NCBI GenBank assembly: GCA_014529385.2 | Contig: CM043962.1 | Location: 130,335,074-130,399,073 of the forward strand | DNA length: 64,000 bases | Source: Adiantum capillus-veneris | Lineage: Eukaryota > Streptophyta > Polypodiopsida > Polypodiales > Pteridaceae | Direction: 5' to 3' | Part shown: positions 1 through 11,643 of the stretch, in pieces | Layout of the letters: each line of letters starts with the position of its first letter | Numbering within the stretch: position 1 is the first letter of the stretch | Notes under the pieces: model-generated | Seen by the model: the letters and a program-made list of their open reading frames with translations, nothing else | Told to the model about the DNA's origin: nothing | The model's database searches: none | Made by a program: the position numbers and the translations under genes

Positions 1-906
1 CTCAACCGAGCGTAAAGCGCATAACCATATATGCAAGTAGAGAGCAAACTAGCGCAAAACGCATCCCAAAAGAGAAACTGCCTGCAAAAATCTACAAAAA
101 ACCTGTGAAACCTGTGACTACATGTACTGTAGCCACACAAGCATACGCAAATCCTCACTCCTGCAAGAGTGGATACAAGAACATCAAACTATGTCCAAAC
201 TGACAAAACTTGTCAAAAGTGAGAGTGAACACTCAATCACTGTCAAAGTGGAAGTCTAGCTCGACCACTAAACCATTCGAGAGCAAACTGCGAATACGCA
301 TAAAACCATGGCAAGAAATCCTCCAAAAAATCCGACAAAGTTTCCCCTGGAAACTGAGCAAAAACTCCAAAAAGTCTCACCAAATCGCATAAAGAACAGA
401 CACTCAATGTCTCAGTAAACAGATCCACAAATGATCTACATGCAATACCAAAAGCCTGGCAAATTGGCTCACTCCTGACCGAGTGGCTCTATGGACGTGT
501 ACTTGTCCAAAAACACTGCATATATGTAAACTTGCTACGTGCGAGCTACATCTAGCGCATGAAACTGCACAAGACCGTGCAAAAACTGCTCTCTAGTGCT
601 CCTCACAAGCTGCACTGCAACTTGTGAGCAAAACCGTTGGAAAACTAGCACACACTACCTCATCGGTCGATAAACACGTCGATCGGAAAAACCTGTCCAA
701 GAGCTGACTGCGCTCTAAGAAAAACCTGCTCTGGAATGGGCCGTCGGAGCCGTATGTGGCGGAATGTGCCGTCGAAGCCCACATTGGAGAAAATCGTCGA
801 AGTCGATGTCTTCTTCCGCCGCTGGGCGGGAGTGCGCTAGCCGAGTAGCCGTCTGACCGGTGTCGAAACCGATGTTGGAACGTCTAGTCTCCGATGGTCG
901 AGGCCG
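1..906. other. Unassigned sequence, no gene seen
   Basis: Short overlapping open frames on both strands show no recognisable domain and none keeps a convincing codon pattern. Motifs such as CAAAAC and GTCGAAG recur loosely, which suggests old repeat-derived DNA. I see no LTR, RNA gene or promoter here. Confidence 0.5.
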
Positions 907-1189
907 ATGCGAAACGTCGAGAAGAACGCTAAGGTCGAGCCGCTAAATCAATGTCGTAAACTGATGCCAATAGCCGATGCTCGAAGCCATACAGGAGTAA
1001 TGCCGAGAAAAAACGTCAAAACCGGTGTCAAAACCGGTGCCGATGCAGCCTCCAGCCGTCGAGCGGAAGTCTTCGATGCTGAGGAGAATGCTGATGTCGG
1101 GCCGATGCCGGGTGATGCCCAAGCTTACTCGCCAAGGCTCACAAACGCCGCAAACGCCTCTGTTTGTGCGCGTGAGCGCACGCCAGAAA

Positions 1190-1446
1190 AAGAGGGCTCT
1201 CTCTCTACCTCTCACTCGCTTGCTATCTCTCTCTCTCACTCGATTGCTATCTCTCTGTCACTCGCTTGCTATCTCTCTCTCTCACTCAATTGCTATCTCT
1301 CTGTCACTCGCTCTCAATCTCTCTCGCTTGCTATCTCTCTCTCTCACTCGAGAAAAAGAGGGCTCTCTCTCTACCTCTCACTCGCTTGCTATCTCTCTCT
1401 CTCACTCGATTGCTATCTCTCTGTCACTCGCTCTCAATCTCACTTA
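1190..1446. repeat. CT-rich minisatellite, nested tandem copies
   Basis: A roughly 45-50-bp module built from CTCGCTTGCTATCTCTCT and CACTCGATTGCTATCTCT is repeated several times. The block beginning AGAAAAAGAGGGCTCTCTCT occurs twice (about 1191 and 1350), so a longer unit of about 160 bp was itself duplicated. An open frame of 234 codons crosses this array, but it consists of Ser/Leu repeats followed by polyglycine and I do not regard it as a gene. Confidence 0.85.
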
Positions 1447-1499
1447 GTCTCTCAGCGTGGAGTGTGTGAGAGCGGGTCAAGAAACGGGGTCCGGGGAGT

Positions 1500-1500
<1 letters not shown>

Positions 1501-1556
<56 letters not shown>
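1501..1556. repeat. 56-base poly-G tract
   Basis: An uninterrupted run of 56 G follows the CT minisatellite. Such a run can form G-quadruplexes and is error-prone in sequencing, so its exact length should not be trusted. Confidence 0.9.
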
Positions 1557-1558
<2 letters not shown>

Positions 1559-2323
1559 TGGCTACGTGGGAACCCACCCTTGCACACAAGGTGTGCTTGA
1601 TTGAAATTTAAAAAAAAAGAACCAATTTTGACTACAAGAACTGACGAAGCTGGCGACTATCAGAGACTTGATGGCAGGTCGGTGTGTGTGTGTGTCTGTG
1701 TCTACACACACAAGCAAGAGGTTTTTGCTCTACCAGCTCTGCTCGACTTGCAGCTGGCCATCGATTGCCTTGCACGACACTTTCTTCCCCCAATCCTTGC
1801 TCACGGGCTCTGTTTCATTGCGCGTTGCCCGGTACTTGCTGCTGCTGCCCGTGACTCGCTACCCGAATTAAGCTCCAAATTTCCCAATTGTCTTGGTTTC
1901 TACTGTTGCGATGCCGTGGGGTGTGTGTGTGTGTGTGTTATACACACCACAGCTCCAAACTCCTGCTTGCTCCCGGGTGTACTCACCCTCTCATTCCCCT
2001 GTGACTGCTCGATCTGCACAATAGAGTGAGTGTGTGTGTTTCTACACACACCACAAGCTCTGTGTTGACCTGCTGAGTTTCCAAAACTCTTGAGTTCACT
2101 AAAGCTTTTTCTGCTGTTTGTCTTCAACCTCTGCAGTTCTCCAATTCATGCAAGATTCCTCAAGAATCTCCAAGATCTCCCTCCAAGCCAAGAGGGGTTG
2201 CGTGCGCCAGGAAGCCAGGAACCACCAATCTCTCCGATCCATGCCATATCCGCCGCCGAATCAACCCGATACGGTGCCGTGAAGCACCGAACTCCAACCA
2301 AGCTCCGCCGCCGCCAAACCAAA
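1557..2323. other. Intergenic sequence with short (GT)n and (CA)n tracts
   Basis: Short GT tracts lie near 1681-1695, 1920-1937 and 2028-2040, each followed by a TACACACACC-like segment, which suggests a degenerate direct repeat. No protein domain is recognisable on either strand. The segment 2145-2323 ends at a primer-binding-site-like sequence and may be the leader of a minus-strand LTR element. Confidence 0.4.
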
Positions 2324-2335
2324 GCTCTGATACCA
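2324..2335 (-). promoter_or_regulatory. Primer-binding site (initiator tRNA-Met type), minus strand
   Basis: GCTCTGATACCA is the complement of TGGTATCAGAGC, the usual initiator tRNA-Met primer-binding site of plant LTR retrotransposons. Two bases later a TG begins (2338), which would be the outer base pair of a minus-strand 5' LTR lying to the right. The matching 3' LTR was not found. Confidence 0.6.
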
Positions 2336-2337
2336 CT

Positions 2338-3465
2338 TGTGAGTGCGCGTGTGCGCAGTGCGGTGCATACGGGGAAGGGGTAGAGCCACAAGCCGGTGTG
2401 GGTGGAGCAGCCTCAGGAAGAAGTGGTAGTGAGGAGCTCCTCATTCTCATGTATAAGAAGAATAAGCTTATTCTCATATATATGAAGAATAAGGGTATGT
2501 ACACATGTGGGCGAGTGACCGGACACCGAACGTCCGGCCTTGGGCAAAAGACGGAGCGCCTTTACCCCAACAAGAATGTCACTGCACACACGAAGACCGA
2601 CACCTGTAGGCCCCAAAGATTTGCGTCCCTTTCGGTATTTCTTTATTCAATTAAGAATACACAATCCAGACACGTCGGTCAAAGTCTCACAAAGCTGTCC
2701 AAACCTAGCGAGGGTTGAAATTGCACGTTTCTGACCCAATTTTGGCAACATAATGACGCCAAATCTCCTATAGTAGGTCAAAAGTACCTGTCTAGAACGG
2801 ATTCCCTTGCAATTTAGAAGCTTTCTTGTGGGTTGTAACAGAATTTCAGCGTGCTGTAATTCCTTGTTTTGTCACTATCAGGTGCCCAAGGCCCTGTACA
2901 AGCATGCCAGGGCCTTTCTGGCTCCCTTGGTGTTCTCTTGCAGTTTAGGTGCGAAACCCTATACCTGAAAAAAACCACAGCAGGCTGTAATTCTCTGTTT
3001 TGGATCGCTTTTACTGGAGCGAACATGCCTACGCGTGTCCCAAGGGCTCCCGCACGCAATGGGATAGTTCCCCTCTGATTTGGACGGGTTCTCATGCAAA
3101 AAAACTCTCCAAATTCGCAATCTTTCATGATGGAACTGTGCGTACCTATGGGGGATTAGCAATTAGCTAATCCGGTTCTTGTTCAGAAGGCTCTTGCCTG
3201 CGCATAAAACCCCACAACTGTACATAGTCAATTGAGAAGCCTAACTAGTGGAGCATTACCAGATGTGCAAAGGGGAGAGAGAGATGCACGAGAGCAAATC
3301 ATCACGCTACATGAGACAAAGAAGAAGGCAAGCTTTCCATTAAAGCTATGAACCTGCACCCACTACTCACACACTAAATGCACACTTATGTTGAAAATCA
3401 GCCTCCACTCTCAAAAATGGGCACCCCCTCTTGGGATGGATCTGGCAAAACACCGTGGAGGCGCC
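2338..3465 (-). repeat. Possible LTR fragment and flank of a minus-strand element
   Basis: This stretch starts with TG next to a primer-binding site and contains, at 2609-2655, the complement of an AATAAAGAAATACC block. That block also occurs in the LTRs of the 3.1-kb element, so the segment is probably LTR-derived. Its far boundary is unclear. The rest (2700-3465) shows no gene; it is interrupted at 3465 by the 3.1-kb element. Confidence 0.35.
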
Positions 3466-4223
3466 TGTCACAAGATGGGCACCACGTGCCAATAGAAAAG
3501 AATAGACTGAACAAACTTTTAGCACTTCAATAACAACTGTTCAATAACAACTGAACTGAGAGAGAGAGAGAGAGAGAGAGACGCCACGCGACACGAAGTG
3601 GCGGAATTCCACCCCAGAGAGTATTGGCCCCAAACCTTGGCGCCCCTTTTGGTATTTCTTTATATTATTGCTGATTCGCAAAGTACAACAGCCGGGAGCA
3701 CCTCCTCTGCAATCTGCGCGCTGAAGAGTGCCAGAGAGGGCCTCCAAGGCTCATATTTAAAGGCCCAAAGCCTAAAAGCATCAAATATGAAAAGCTAACC
3801 CCAAAAAATCACTTTCCTAAAATTTCAGGATTTCCCTAAAATTCCGTTGCGAATTCCGGGACGTCTGTACAGGTCCACATCATCATATTTTGATGTGCAA
3901 AGTCTTTTGAGTGTGTTCTGCTTTATTTTTAATGCCTTTATGTCACTTGGGGCCCCATCGGACGGGGTCCCCATAAGTTGGTAGGACTTCTTCTTCTGTT
4001 GCTTGTTCTTCTTAGGGTTTCTAGAATTAGGGTTTGCAGGTTTTAGGGTTAGGGTTTCCAAAATTAGGGTTTGTAGGTTTTAGGGTTAGGGTTTACATAA
4101 TTAAGGTTTCAGCAGTTAAGGTTTCTGGCAAAAATTAGGGTTAGATGTTCAGCTCTGAGGCAGCCACATCATCTGTAAGTTGGCTCCATTCTTTAGGCTT
4201 TGACACGTCAGCAGTTTGTTACA
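3466..4223 (-). repeat. 3' LTR of the 3.1-kb element
   Basis: A 758-bp LTR with TG...CA ends. It contains a (GA)n tract near 3557-3581, the complement of an AATATAAAGAAATACC block (about 3628-3672) and a cluster of TTAGGGTTT motifs (4013-4140). On the element's coding strand the cluster reads as AAACCCTAA telo-boxes. Confidence 0.85.
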
Positions 4224-4243
4224 TCTCCCCTTCTTGAAAGAGA

Positions 4244-4261
4244 GTAATCGTCCGCGATTAC
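4244..4261 (-). promoter_or_regulatory. Hairpin next to the polypurine tract
   Basis: GTAATCG-TCCG-CGATTAC is a perfect 7-bp stem, with loop CGGA on the element strand. It lies 20 bp inside the 3' LTR boundary. Equivalent hairpins occur at 12731, 27007, 42321 and 46217. Confidence 0.75.
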
Positions 4262-4284
4262 AGCATATCTGCAAAACAACTCAA

Positions 4285-5010
4285 GTTAGCTCAAAAATTT
4301 CCGAGGGTCATTCCGAGGGACATTCCGAGGGACAATTAGTGTGCTCTTTTTATTAAGGAGTTAGCTTCTCCTTTCTGCTCTTTTGATCAAGGAGTTAGCT
4401 GCTCCTATCGGCTGTTTTGATCAAGGAGTTAGATTCTCCTTTCGTCCAGATCGAAACTCTTGATATTCTTGCATAGTAAAATTAGCCATCACACCCAGAC
4501 CGTACTGATCTTCCACGGGTGTCTTGATGCACTAAAATTACATACCCAGTCAATCTCATCCAATTAGGAATATTCAGTGGTTGGCACATCACAATGCAAC
4601 ACAAATGCTCACATATGCATGCTACAAGACATAGAAACATAAAGCCGCCGATGAACACTCCTCCCGCCTAACCTAACAAGGTCCGGGCCGGGAGATATTC
4701 AACGAATCCTTCATCACTCCTCCCGCATAACCTAAAAAGGTCCGGGCTGGGAGATATAGAGGCCTTTTACAACCAAACGCCCCCCAGACCGCAACCTACG
4801 TCGTTTGGAGGTGCTGAGAGTAACCACTGCTCAGACTTCTTAATACTCCTCCCACATAACTATCCAGGTCCGGGCCGAGAGTCACAACAACAATTATTTT
4901 ACAAGCATACAACCAAACGCTCCCCAGGCATCGGCCTGCGTCGTTCGGAGGTTTTCAAACATACAACGAAACGCTCCCCAGGCATCGGCCTGCGTCGTTC
5001 TGAGGTTCAA
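4285..5010. repeat. Repeated short hairpin modules inside the 3.1-kb element
   Basis: Several families of short tandem modules occupy the interior: CATTCCGAGGGA copies (about 4300-4335), three AAGGAGTTAGCTGCTCCT-like modules (4345-4443), three CTCCCG...CGGGAG modules around AGGTCCGGGCCGGGAG (4656-4884), and three CCAAACG...CGTTTGG-like modules (about 4770-5005). Most are self-complementary. They could be packaging or replication signals, or simple expansions. Confidence 0.6.
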
Positions 5011-5835
5011 ACAATACCAAAACAATATTTCGCACTTCTCCACCCAGGAGTAAAATCACCAATCATTGAAACCAGTATCAAACCAGAGTCAAACAGATCA
5101 AATTGGCACCAAAACAGATACCATCCATTTCAAACAAATTCCAAACAGGATCACCAAACAAGATCAAACAGAACTTAAACTTAAAAAGCAATCTCGACAT
5201 CAGTCGAGCTCGAAAAGTCGACTGACTTTCCATCTTGAAACTTGCACCAAAAATTAGGGTTAGGTTCCTTCCATGAGGTTGTAGCCGAGCACAACATGGT
5301 CCATCAGCTCTTGGACAGACAGTGTTTCTTTGGCGACGATGGTAGTCCCAAGAGATAGCAATCACACTGAACCTCCAAGGTCATCTGCTCGTGAAGAGAC
5401 GTCTACTGAGAGATGTCAAGAAATTTCAATTTATAATCTGCTAGGGTTTCCATGGCAAGCATTTCAGGATACCCCACTTTGCCAGAAGTTGCACTCTAAA
5501 GGAAGATGTCAAAAACCATACAGCTTCGGGCAAAAATTTTCTTGAAAGCTTGCCAAGTACTTGGAGTATGCTGCTTGGTAGCTGTAGACATCAACATCTG
5601 CATGGCACTGCTTTTGAGAAAAAAAATAGTGACTTGAAACAAATCTGGATCCTTCTCTTGCAAGTGATCTTAATTGGCTTATGCCCTATAAGACACTGCG
5701 GTGAAGATCGGAGCGCGCCTGATGCGCGATGAAGTAAGGGTGGGAGTGGCTGATACCTCAAATATAATTCAATTCCAATAGCTCTGTCTGCTCTTTTGTA
5801 GGACCGGTATGCTTTCAGAAAAGCACATGCCTGAT

Positions 5836-5847
5836 GCTCTGATACCA
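5836..5847 (-). promoter_or_regulatory. Primer-binding site of the 3.1-kb element
   Basis: GCTCTGATACCA, the complement of the initiator tRNA-Met primer-binding site, lies one base from the start of the right-hand LTR at 5849. Confidence 0.85.
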
Positions 5848-5848
5848 C

Positions 5849-6553
5849 TGTCACAAGATGGGCACCACGTGCCAATAGAAAAGAACATACTGAACAAACT
5901 TTTAGCACTTCAATAACAATTGAACTGAGAGAGAGAGAGAGAGAGAGATGCCACGCGACACGAAGTGGCGGAATTCCACCCCAGAGAGTATTGGCCCCAA
6001 ACCTTGGCGCCCCTTTCAGCATTTCTTTATATTATTGCTGATTCGCAAAGTACAACAGCGGGGAGCACCTCCTCTGCAATCTACGCGTTGAAGAGTGCCA
6101 GAGAGGGCCTCCAAGGCTCATATTTAAAGGCCCAAAGCCTAAAAGCATCAAATATGAAAAACTGACCCCAAAAAATCACTTTCCTAAAATTTTGAGATTT
6201 CCCTAAAAATCCGCCGCGAATTCCGGGACGTCCGTACAGGTGCCACATCATCATATTTTGATGTGCAAAGTCTTTTGAGTGTGTTCTGCTTTATTTTTAA
6301 TGCCTTTATGTCACTTGGGGCCCCATCAGACGGGGTCCCCATAAGTTGGTAGGACTTCTTCTTCTGTTGCTTGTTCTTCTTAGGGTTTCTAGAATTAGGG
6401 TTTGCAGGTTTTAGGGTTAGGGTTTACAAAATTAGGGTTTCAGTAGTTAGGGTTTCTGCAGAAATTAGGGTTAGGGTTTGTGCTCTCAGACAGCCACATC
6501 ATCTATAAGTTGGCTCCATTCTTTAGGCTTTGACACGTCAGCAGTTTGTTACA
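5849..6553 (-). repeat. 5' LTR of the 3.1-kb element
   Basis: A 705-bp copy of the left LTR. It differs mainly by a shorter GA tract and a rearranged TTAGGG-rich end (6378-6478). On the minus strand it holds the putative TATA-like AATATAAAG within the conserved block at about 5991-6035. Confidence 0.85.
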
Positions 6554-6558
6554 GCACC

Positions 6559-6992
6559 AAGTGTCCAGTTTGCCCCTTTGGTTTGATTCCCCTAGTTCCC
6601 ACCAAGTTATAAAGTTGCAAGTGACTTGCCGAGTGGCCCAAATTCCATTTGGCATACATAGACTTCCATACTCATCAGAGTTCAGTGCTAATTGGCCCAA
6701 CCTGTCCCAGACTGACCCAACACCAAATAACCACTTCAAACAATTCACAGATCACAATAGATTTGCACTGGCCCAACGGAGTTCCGTGCCTAGAGATATT
6801 GGCCCCAAAGACTGGCACCCCTTTTGGTATTTCTTTTTGTATTAATCAATCTTCAAAGTACAAGAGAGCAGTTAGAGTTTCACTCTCAGACTCTGCGTCC
6901 AGATGCTCTAAGAAGTGAGACCCTCACCACTTATTTAAAGGTTACAAGGGATGCCCAAAAGCAGAGCCCCAAAAGCTTGAAAGCAAAAGCAG

Positions 6993-7033
<41 letters not shown>

Positions 7034-7276
7034 GAGAGCCAGTAAAAAGCAAGTTCTCTTTTTCCCAAATCATAGCAAAAAGCTGAGATTTGCGTCGGTC
7101 AAAATTTCCCAAAACAATAAAAATTAAAATTAAAAAAATCCACCTCCGCGATTTTCAAAAATTAGGATTTTTGGCAAAAATTAGGGTTTGCAAGAATTTA
7201 GGGTTTCTGGCAGAAATTAGGGTTTCTACTGTCCGTAGCCACGTCATCACTTTGTGACAAACAACATCTACTGATA
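6559..7276. repeat. LTR-like fragment with TTAGGG motifs
   Basis: This region shares with the neighbouring LTRs the GGCCCCAAAG...GGTATTTCTTT block (about 6800-6845), a (TC)n tract (6994-7030), three TTAGGGTTT motifs (7165-7235) and the CCACGTCATC...TTTGTGACA end. It therefore seems to be a diverged relative of the LTR at 3466-4223. No matching partner or primer site was found, and no gene. Confidence 0.45.
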
Positions 7277-8035
7277 TTGACTAGACCAAAGATACTTCAA
7301 CGGATAAGGCAATTTAGTTGCCCAACACGCCACCACAGTCCACGATGGAAAAAGACAAGCCCACTGACGAGCAAAGATAGTGTGCCTGCGAGTGCTTCCC
7401 AGACCAGACAGCTACAGATAAAGCCACTTTTGATAAGGGAAAAGGTAGTGTACCAGAGAGCACTTCTCAGGCTCAGACGGCTCCGATAGTGCATAAACCT
7501 GTTCAGCAACTTTGCCTAGATCGGCTGCAACACTTACCAAAGAAACCTTTGCAAGGAAAGCGAGTCTTGAAGAAACCTAAAAAATTATTAATGCTATATC
7601 ACACCCCTGTACTAGTATATAAAACCGACTGGAATGATAAAGACACAGTTATTGATGGATGTGTCGCTACCATCCAGGCTGGTTGAAACACAATTGTCCA
7701 GGCACTAGGGCAGATGATGGAGGTCCAAGGTATTGTTTCCAGTTCGGAGCTGACTACCTTACAGGAGAAACTTTAGAAGACTAAAGGGGAAGCTAAAGAG
7801 TTCAAGAAAGAACATTCAGAAAATTTCAGATTGAAAGCTCTGATTTTGGATTATTAGATCAACCAGAACCAGGATGCACGGCTGATGACTACCCAGTAGA
7901 GGCTGATTGAGCAATTGACAGTCCAAAATGCAGTTTTAGAGGGGGGAAGAAAGAAGCCATCACGACAAAGGACACACTCAAAAAGTTACTGGATCGGAAA
8001 AAAGTTTCCTTAAGCTCATTGAATGATGTTCAATC
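7277..8035 (+). pseudogene. Broken coiled-coil-like coding sequence, left part
   Basis: Shifting plus-strand frames give Gln/Glu/Lys-rich, heptad-like stretches, for example around TTLQEKL and LIEQLTVQNAVLEGG, broken by several stops. No family is recognised. The sequence stops at the 19.5-kb LTR element, whose CAATC target duplication shows that the locus continues at 27528. It is the pre-insertion host sequence of that element, either a decayed gene or a gag-like fragment. Confidence 0.35.
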
Positions 8036-8506
8036 TGTTATGGAATTAATATTTTATTATTTGTTGCAGCTGACAGGTGGAAAAAGACTGGGACCGAGCT
8101 AGGCCTATGCGAATGAAATTATATACATTGTACATTTTATTATTCAAGTGCTCTTTTATGAGCTTTGGCCATTTATGATCGGCCGGCCAGTTTGTACTCA
8201 ATTTGACCATTTAAGAAATCTATAAATGAAATACGTGCAAGAGGGAAATGGTCAATCTTGCACGGGGGGAGATTGCACCCAGTGCTTGCGTTGTTCTTCT
8301 CTCCTCTTCCCTCTTCTCGCTCGTCGTGCCGGCGTAGCACTCCGCTCTAGGAGGTGCGCCTGCACGGGCTCTTTCACTCTCTCTGTTTGCATACGTCGTA
8401 GTTATGTGCTATGCGAGTCGGCAGGTACGTAGATTTGGTCGTTTATGTCTTGCTATGTGATATTTTCCAATGTTTTGTAGGGCGCTCTACGCTTCCGGCT
8501 GTAGCA
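8036..8506 (+). repeat. 5' LTR of the 19.5-kb element
   Basis: A 471-bp LTR starting TGTTATGGAATT and ending CGGCTGTAGCA. A TATA-like CTATAAATG lies near 8219-8227, followed by a CT-rich leader-like stretch, as expected for an LTR promoter. Confidence 0.9.
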
Positions 8507-8651
8507 GTGGTATCAGAGCCAACGAAACACTCCTGGTGGTATGATTATCATGCCTACAAAGAGGATCGTCATAAGCATACCGTAGAGCTAAGTTAATTTA
8601 TTTCACAACTTCTATTGATCATGATGTTATCGGTCAGATTGAATGAAATTT

Positions 8652-8731
<80 letters not shown>

Positions 8732-9834
8732 AAAAGATTTATTATGAAGACTACCTTAATCATCGTCTTAACTAGATCTCATGTAGACTAGTTTAATTAG
8801 GATCCAATTATATTTAATAAAAGAGTCATGTTTGATTAAGAGAATTAGTTAATCCTGCATAAGCCAAGCGCGGACAAAGATCAAGAAGCTGGGGCTTGAG
8901 AAGCCCTAAAAAGAGTCAAAAGGCAGTATGTCCATTGCTAGGCAATTTAGTAGGAGACCAAGAGCTTTTGGATTGTTTGGGTAGATAAGGTAGAAGGGGG
9001 CACATGCCATTAACAGAGAAAGTAAGAGAGAGGTTAATATTTGAACACTATCAAGTAGGATAAAAGGGAACTTTAGGGCAATGGCGGCCTGTCAGGACAA
9101 TGTTCTGTCGCATTAGCAAAGCCAATGGAGCAACACAAGGACCAACATCTACCACCAAATGGAGGTAACATCATCAGCAGACAACAGTTTTGACACCGGC
9201 AACACAACATGCTTGCCGTCCGACCACGTCCAAATTGGCTGGCAGCACCTGCAATTTTTATTTCTTTTTTTTTAATGGCACGCAGCCCTTTTCTTCTACG
9301 GCGCAGCCTACCTTGCACCTCCCCTTTGCAAGTCAAAGTTTTGCATGGTGGCGACACTTCCGTTGCAAAGTCGCTCTCCTCGTCTACGTCTCTCTCTCTT
9401 TCTCTCGCGCTGACTGCAACTCAACTCCCCCTCTTTCTCAATTTCCCCCAGACAGTTGCATGCACCATCCAACCCAACCCCTTGTGCCCCCCTCTCGCGG
9501 CCACGCCAGTGCCATTAGTGAAAATATTGGCTACGGACCAATCCAGCGCCAATTTCATGCAAAGGCGGGTGTCGCAGTCCCAGTCACGCAACTAACCCTC
9601 CATGCAGCACGCACGACCAGTAGCCTACTTACACTCCTACGACGAGTGACCTACGTATAGGTGCAAATCGGAGACTGGAGTCCACAGGGTCGTTGTGAGG
9701 GACACGTAGGGCATCCAGCTAGTCAGCATGCAACCACCAACAACCGACCCTTAATTCCACTAGGTCCACGGCCCAACATCATGTGCGACTGATAGCTATC
9801 AGCGCATGAGTTATTCTCTGCCACTCAAACCATC

Positions 9835-9883
<49 letters not shown>

Positions 9884-11643
9884 GTGAACAGAAACACACG
9901 CATGGAGAACCCTTTTTTCACTATCGATTGTCATCCACAGCTAGCAGTCATCAAAACTCTGTGTCTCTCACTCTCTCTTTCCCCCTCCTAGTCAAACTAC
10001 CTACTCACCCCCCGTCTCTCTCTCTGGCATAGCCGCTGCACAACCATCATTACAGATAAATCAGTCATCTTTCTCTCTGGCCTACGGGCAGATTTCTCTC
10101 TCTCTACCCCTTGTTTCCACCAACCCTCTCGCTTTTGCCCCCCCACCCATCAACCCACCTCTGCATGGTAGTGCACAGAAGTGCCTGTTTACATGGCGGT
10201 GAGCCCCTCCTTTTGGACTATAGTTTGCCCCTCCACCTACAGACCGCCCCAGTCGCCCATCCAGTTGATTGTGGCGACTCGTGACCTGCCGGTTTATTTG
10301 TTTTATTATGATTTTCTGATTTTTTCGGCTCTAGTTAGCACAAACAATACCCACACTCACGCTCTCTCTTGCTTTGTGTTGCCAATCCCTAATGAGCAAG
10401 CTTCACAGCAACCTTCAAATTCTACCTATACTAGAATCATGCAGACGTTCCCCCACTTGCACTCTCTTTTGCTGGCACCTTGAAAACCTATACCCTACGA
10501 GAGACAACATCTATGAGATATAGACATGTCTGAGCAGCAGGGCATCAGCAACATCAGAACGATGCCGCTGCTAGCTATTCCAAGCCTCGACAGGGGCATG
10601 TTGAGGTGGCGGTGGACATCGTGCACTTCCTTGGCTTGCTGAATGGTAGAAGAGATGCATGTGCGTCACTCGTCAGAGAGAGGAATGCATGTTCAATGAG
10701 GGTTGCATTCCTTGAAAGCATCGTTCTTCACTTTACCTCATTTAATTTTATACCCCACATTGTATTGGATACAAAGAATTCTATCAGTTTGTTCCCATAG
10801 GCCTTTGGCAACCAGATAATAAAACACTTCATTTCATTTCGCTCTCTCTTCCCTTTCCCACTACGATTCCTTATAAAGACGAACATAGACGAAGCTCTTC
10901 AATAAGCATGCACTAGGTTTTTGGAAATCACCGGGCTATAAAGCATATTCGGACATCGACAAAGCTCCTCAGCGGCCAGCTTCCTGCGTCAACGGTGCCT
11001 GTTGCCGACCCTCTCGGGCATTGAGATGATCATGATGATGATGATTTCAGTTTGACGATATTACTTTCAGTCTTTTAATTTAATTTTTCACTACACTTCA
11101 TTTTATTTTGTATCCGATATTGTATTAGATCCATGAAGATTATACGAGTTTGACCCCATGGCTTTTTACAGACGAGTAATATAGTTTCTTCGCTCTTGAT
11201 GCAATACTTTTTGCAACAACGCTAGAGCATTGACGATGACGATGATGATTTTATTTTGTACCCAGACTAAATGTCCTTTAGTGTATTTTAATTTCTTGAA
11301 CTTTGTAACTTCCCCAGTATCTCTTTTGCTTGCTTTGATGAACAGTCACAAACTTCCACAAGTTTAGTGTAATTACCAACAAAAGCTTTAAAATATTTGA
11401 CCTAATACCGCACGAATTTCAAGTCTGCACTTATTTCTAGTAATTAGCACAGAGTGTATTTTTCTAGCCCTGTCAAAGATTACAACACAACATGCGAACC
11501 ATAGCAGTAATGGTAATAATGGGCACAAGGATATTATCTCTCTCTTCCTCTTTAGAAAATCTCGATAGTACACTTTACAAAGCGGCTCGAAGAATGCAAT
11601 CTAAATCCTCCTTAGGGAATGACACACTCACTAGGGTATTGGG
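8507..11643. other. Non-coding interior of the 19.5-kb element
   Basis: No recognisable protein. It contains an (AT)n run (8655-8727), a cytosine- and CT-rich stretch (9370-10170) with a (CT)n tract at 9837-9879, and two diverged copies (about 10735-10870 and 11095-11200) of a segment running CATTTTATTTTGTA...TGTATTAGAT...TTTGACCCCAT. It resembles the gene-free interior of large retrotransposon derivatives. Confidence 0.5.
8508..8520 (+). promoter_or_regulatory. Primer-binding site (initiator tRNA-Met)
   Basis: TGGTATCAGAGCC lies one base after the end of the left LTR. It marks the minus-strand DNA priming site and fixes the plus orientation of the 19.5-kb element. Confidence 0.92.

Larger units (their letters stand above)
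3466..6553 (-). mobile_element. Non-autonomous LTR retrotransposon (3.1 kb, Ty3/gypsy-like)
   Basis: Two direct LTR copies (3466-4223 and 5849-6553), both starting TGTCACAAGATGGGCACC and ending in GTTTGTTACA, bracket a 1.6-kb interior. The complement of the primer-binding site (5836-5847) touches the right LTR, and a purine tract on the minus strand (4224-4240) touches the left one, so the element reads right to left. Flanks GCGCC (3461-3465) and GCACC (6554-6558) are a 5-bp target duplication with one mismatch. No gag or pol is detectable in the interior, so it must move in trans. The polypurine-tract hairpin (4244-4261) is shared with the Ty3/gypsy elements of this window and assigns it to that group by inference. 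Confidence 0.88.

Noticed and set aside
907-1611. 234-codon open frame with Ser/Leu repeats and a polyglycine tail
   Set aside because: It is produced by translating the CT minisatellite and the poly-G run; no other coding evidence.
4013-4140. Interstitial telomere
   Set aside because: The TTAGGG units are degenerate, spaced by other bases and confined to LTRs, so they are promoter-type motifs rather than a telomere remnant.
8508-8520. tRNA-Met gene
   Set aside because: Only the 12-13 bases complementary to the tRNA 3' end are present, next to an LTR; this is a primer-binding site, as at 2324, 5836 and 58934.
8655-8727. Replication origin or matrix attachment region
   Set aside because: It is a plain (AT)n microsatellite; nothing else supports a function.
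9190-9660. 156-codon open frame in the CT-rich interior
   Set aside because: Low-complexity translation without domain, splice context or codon bias.
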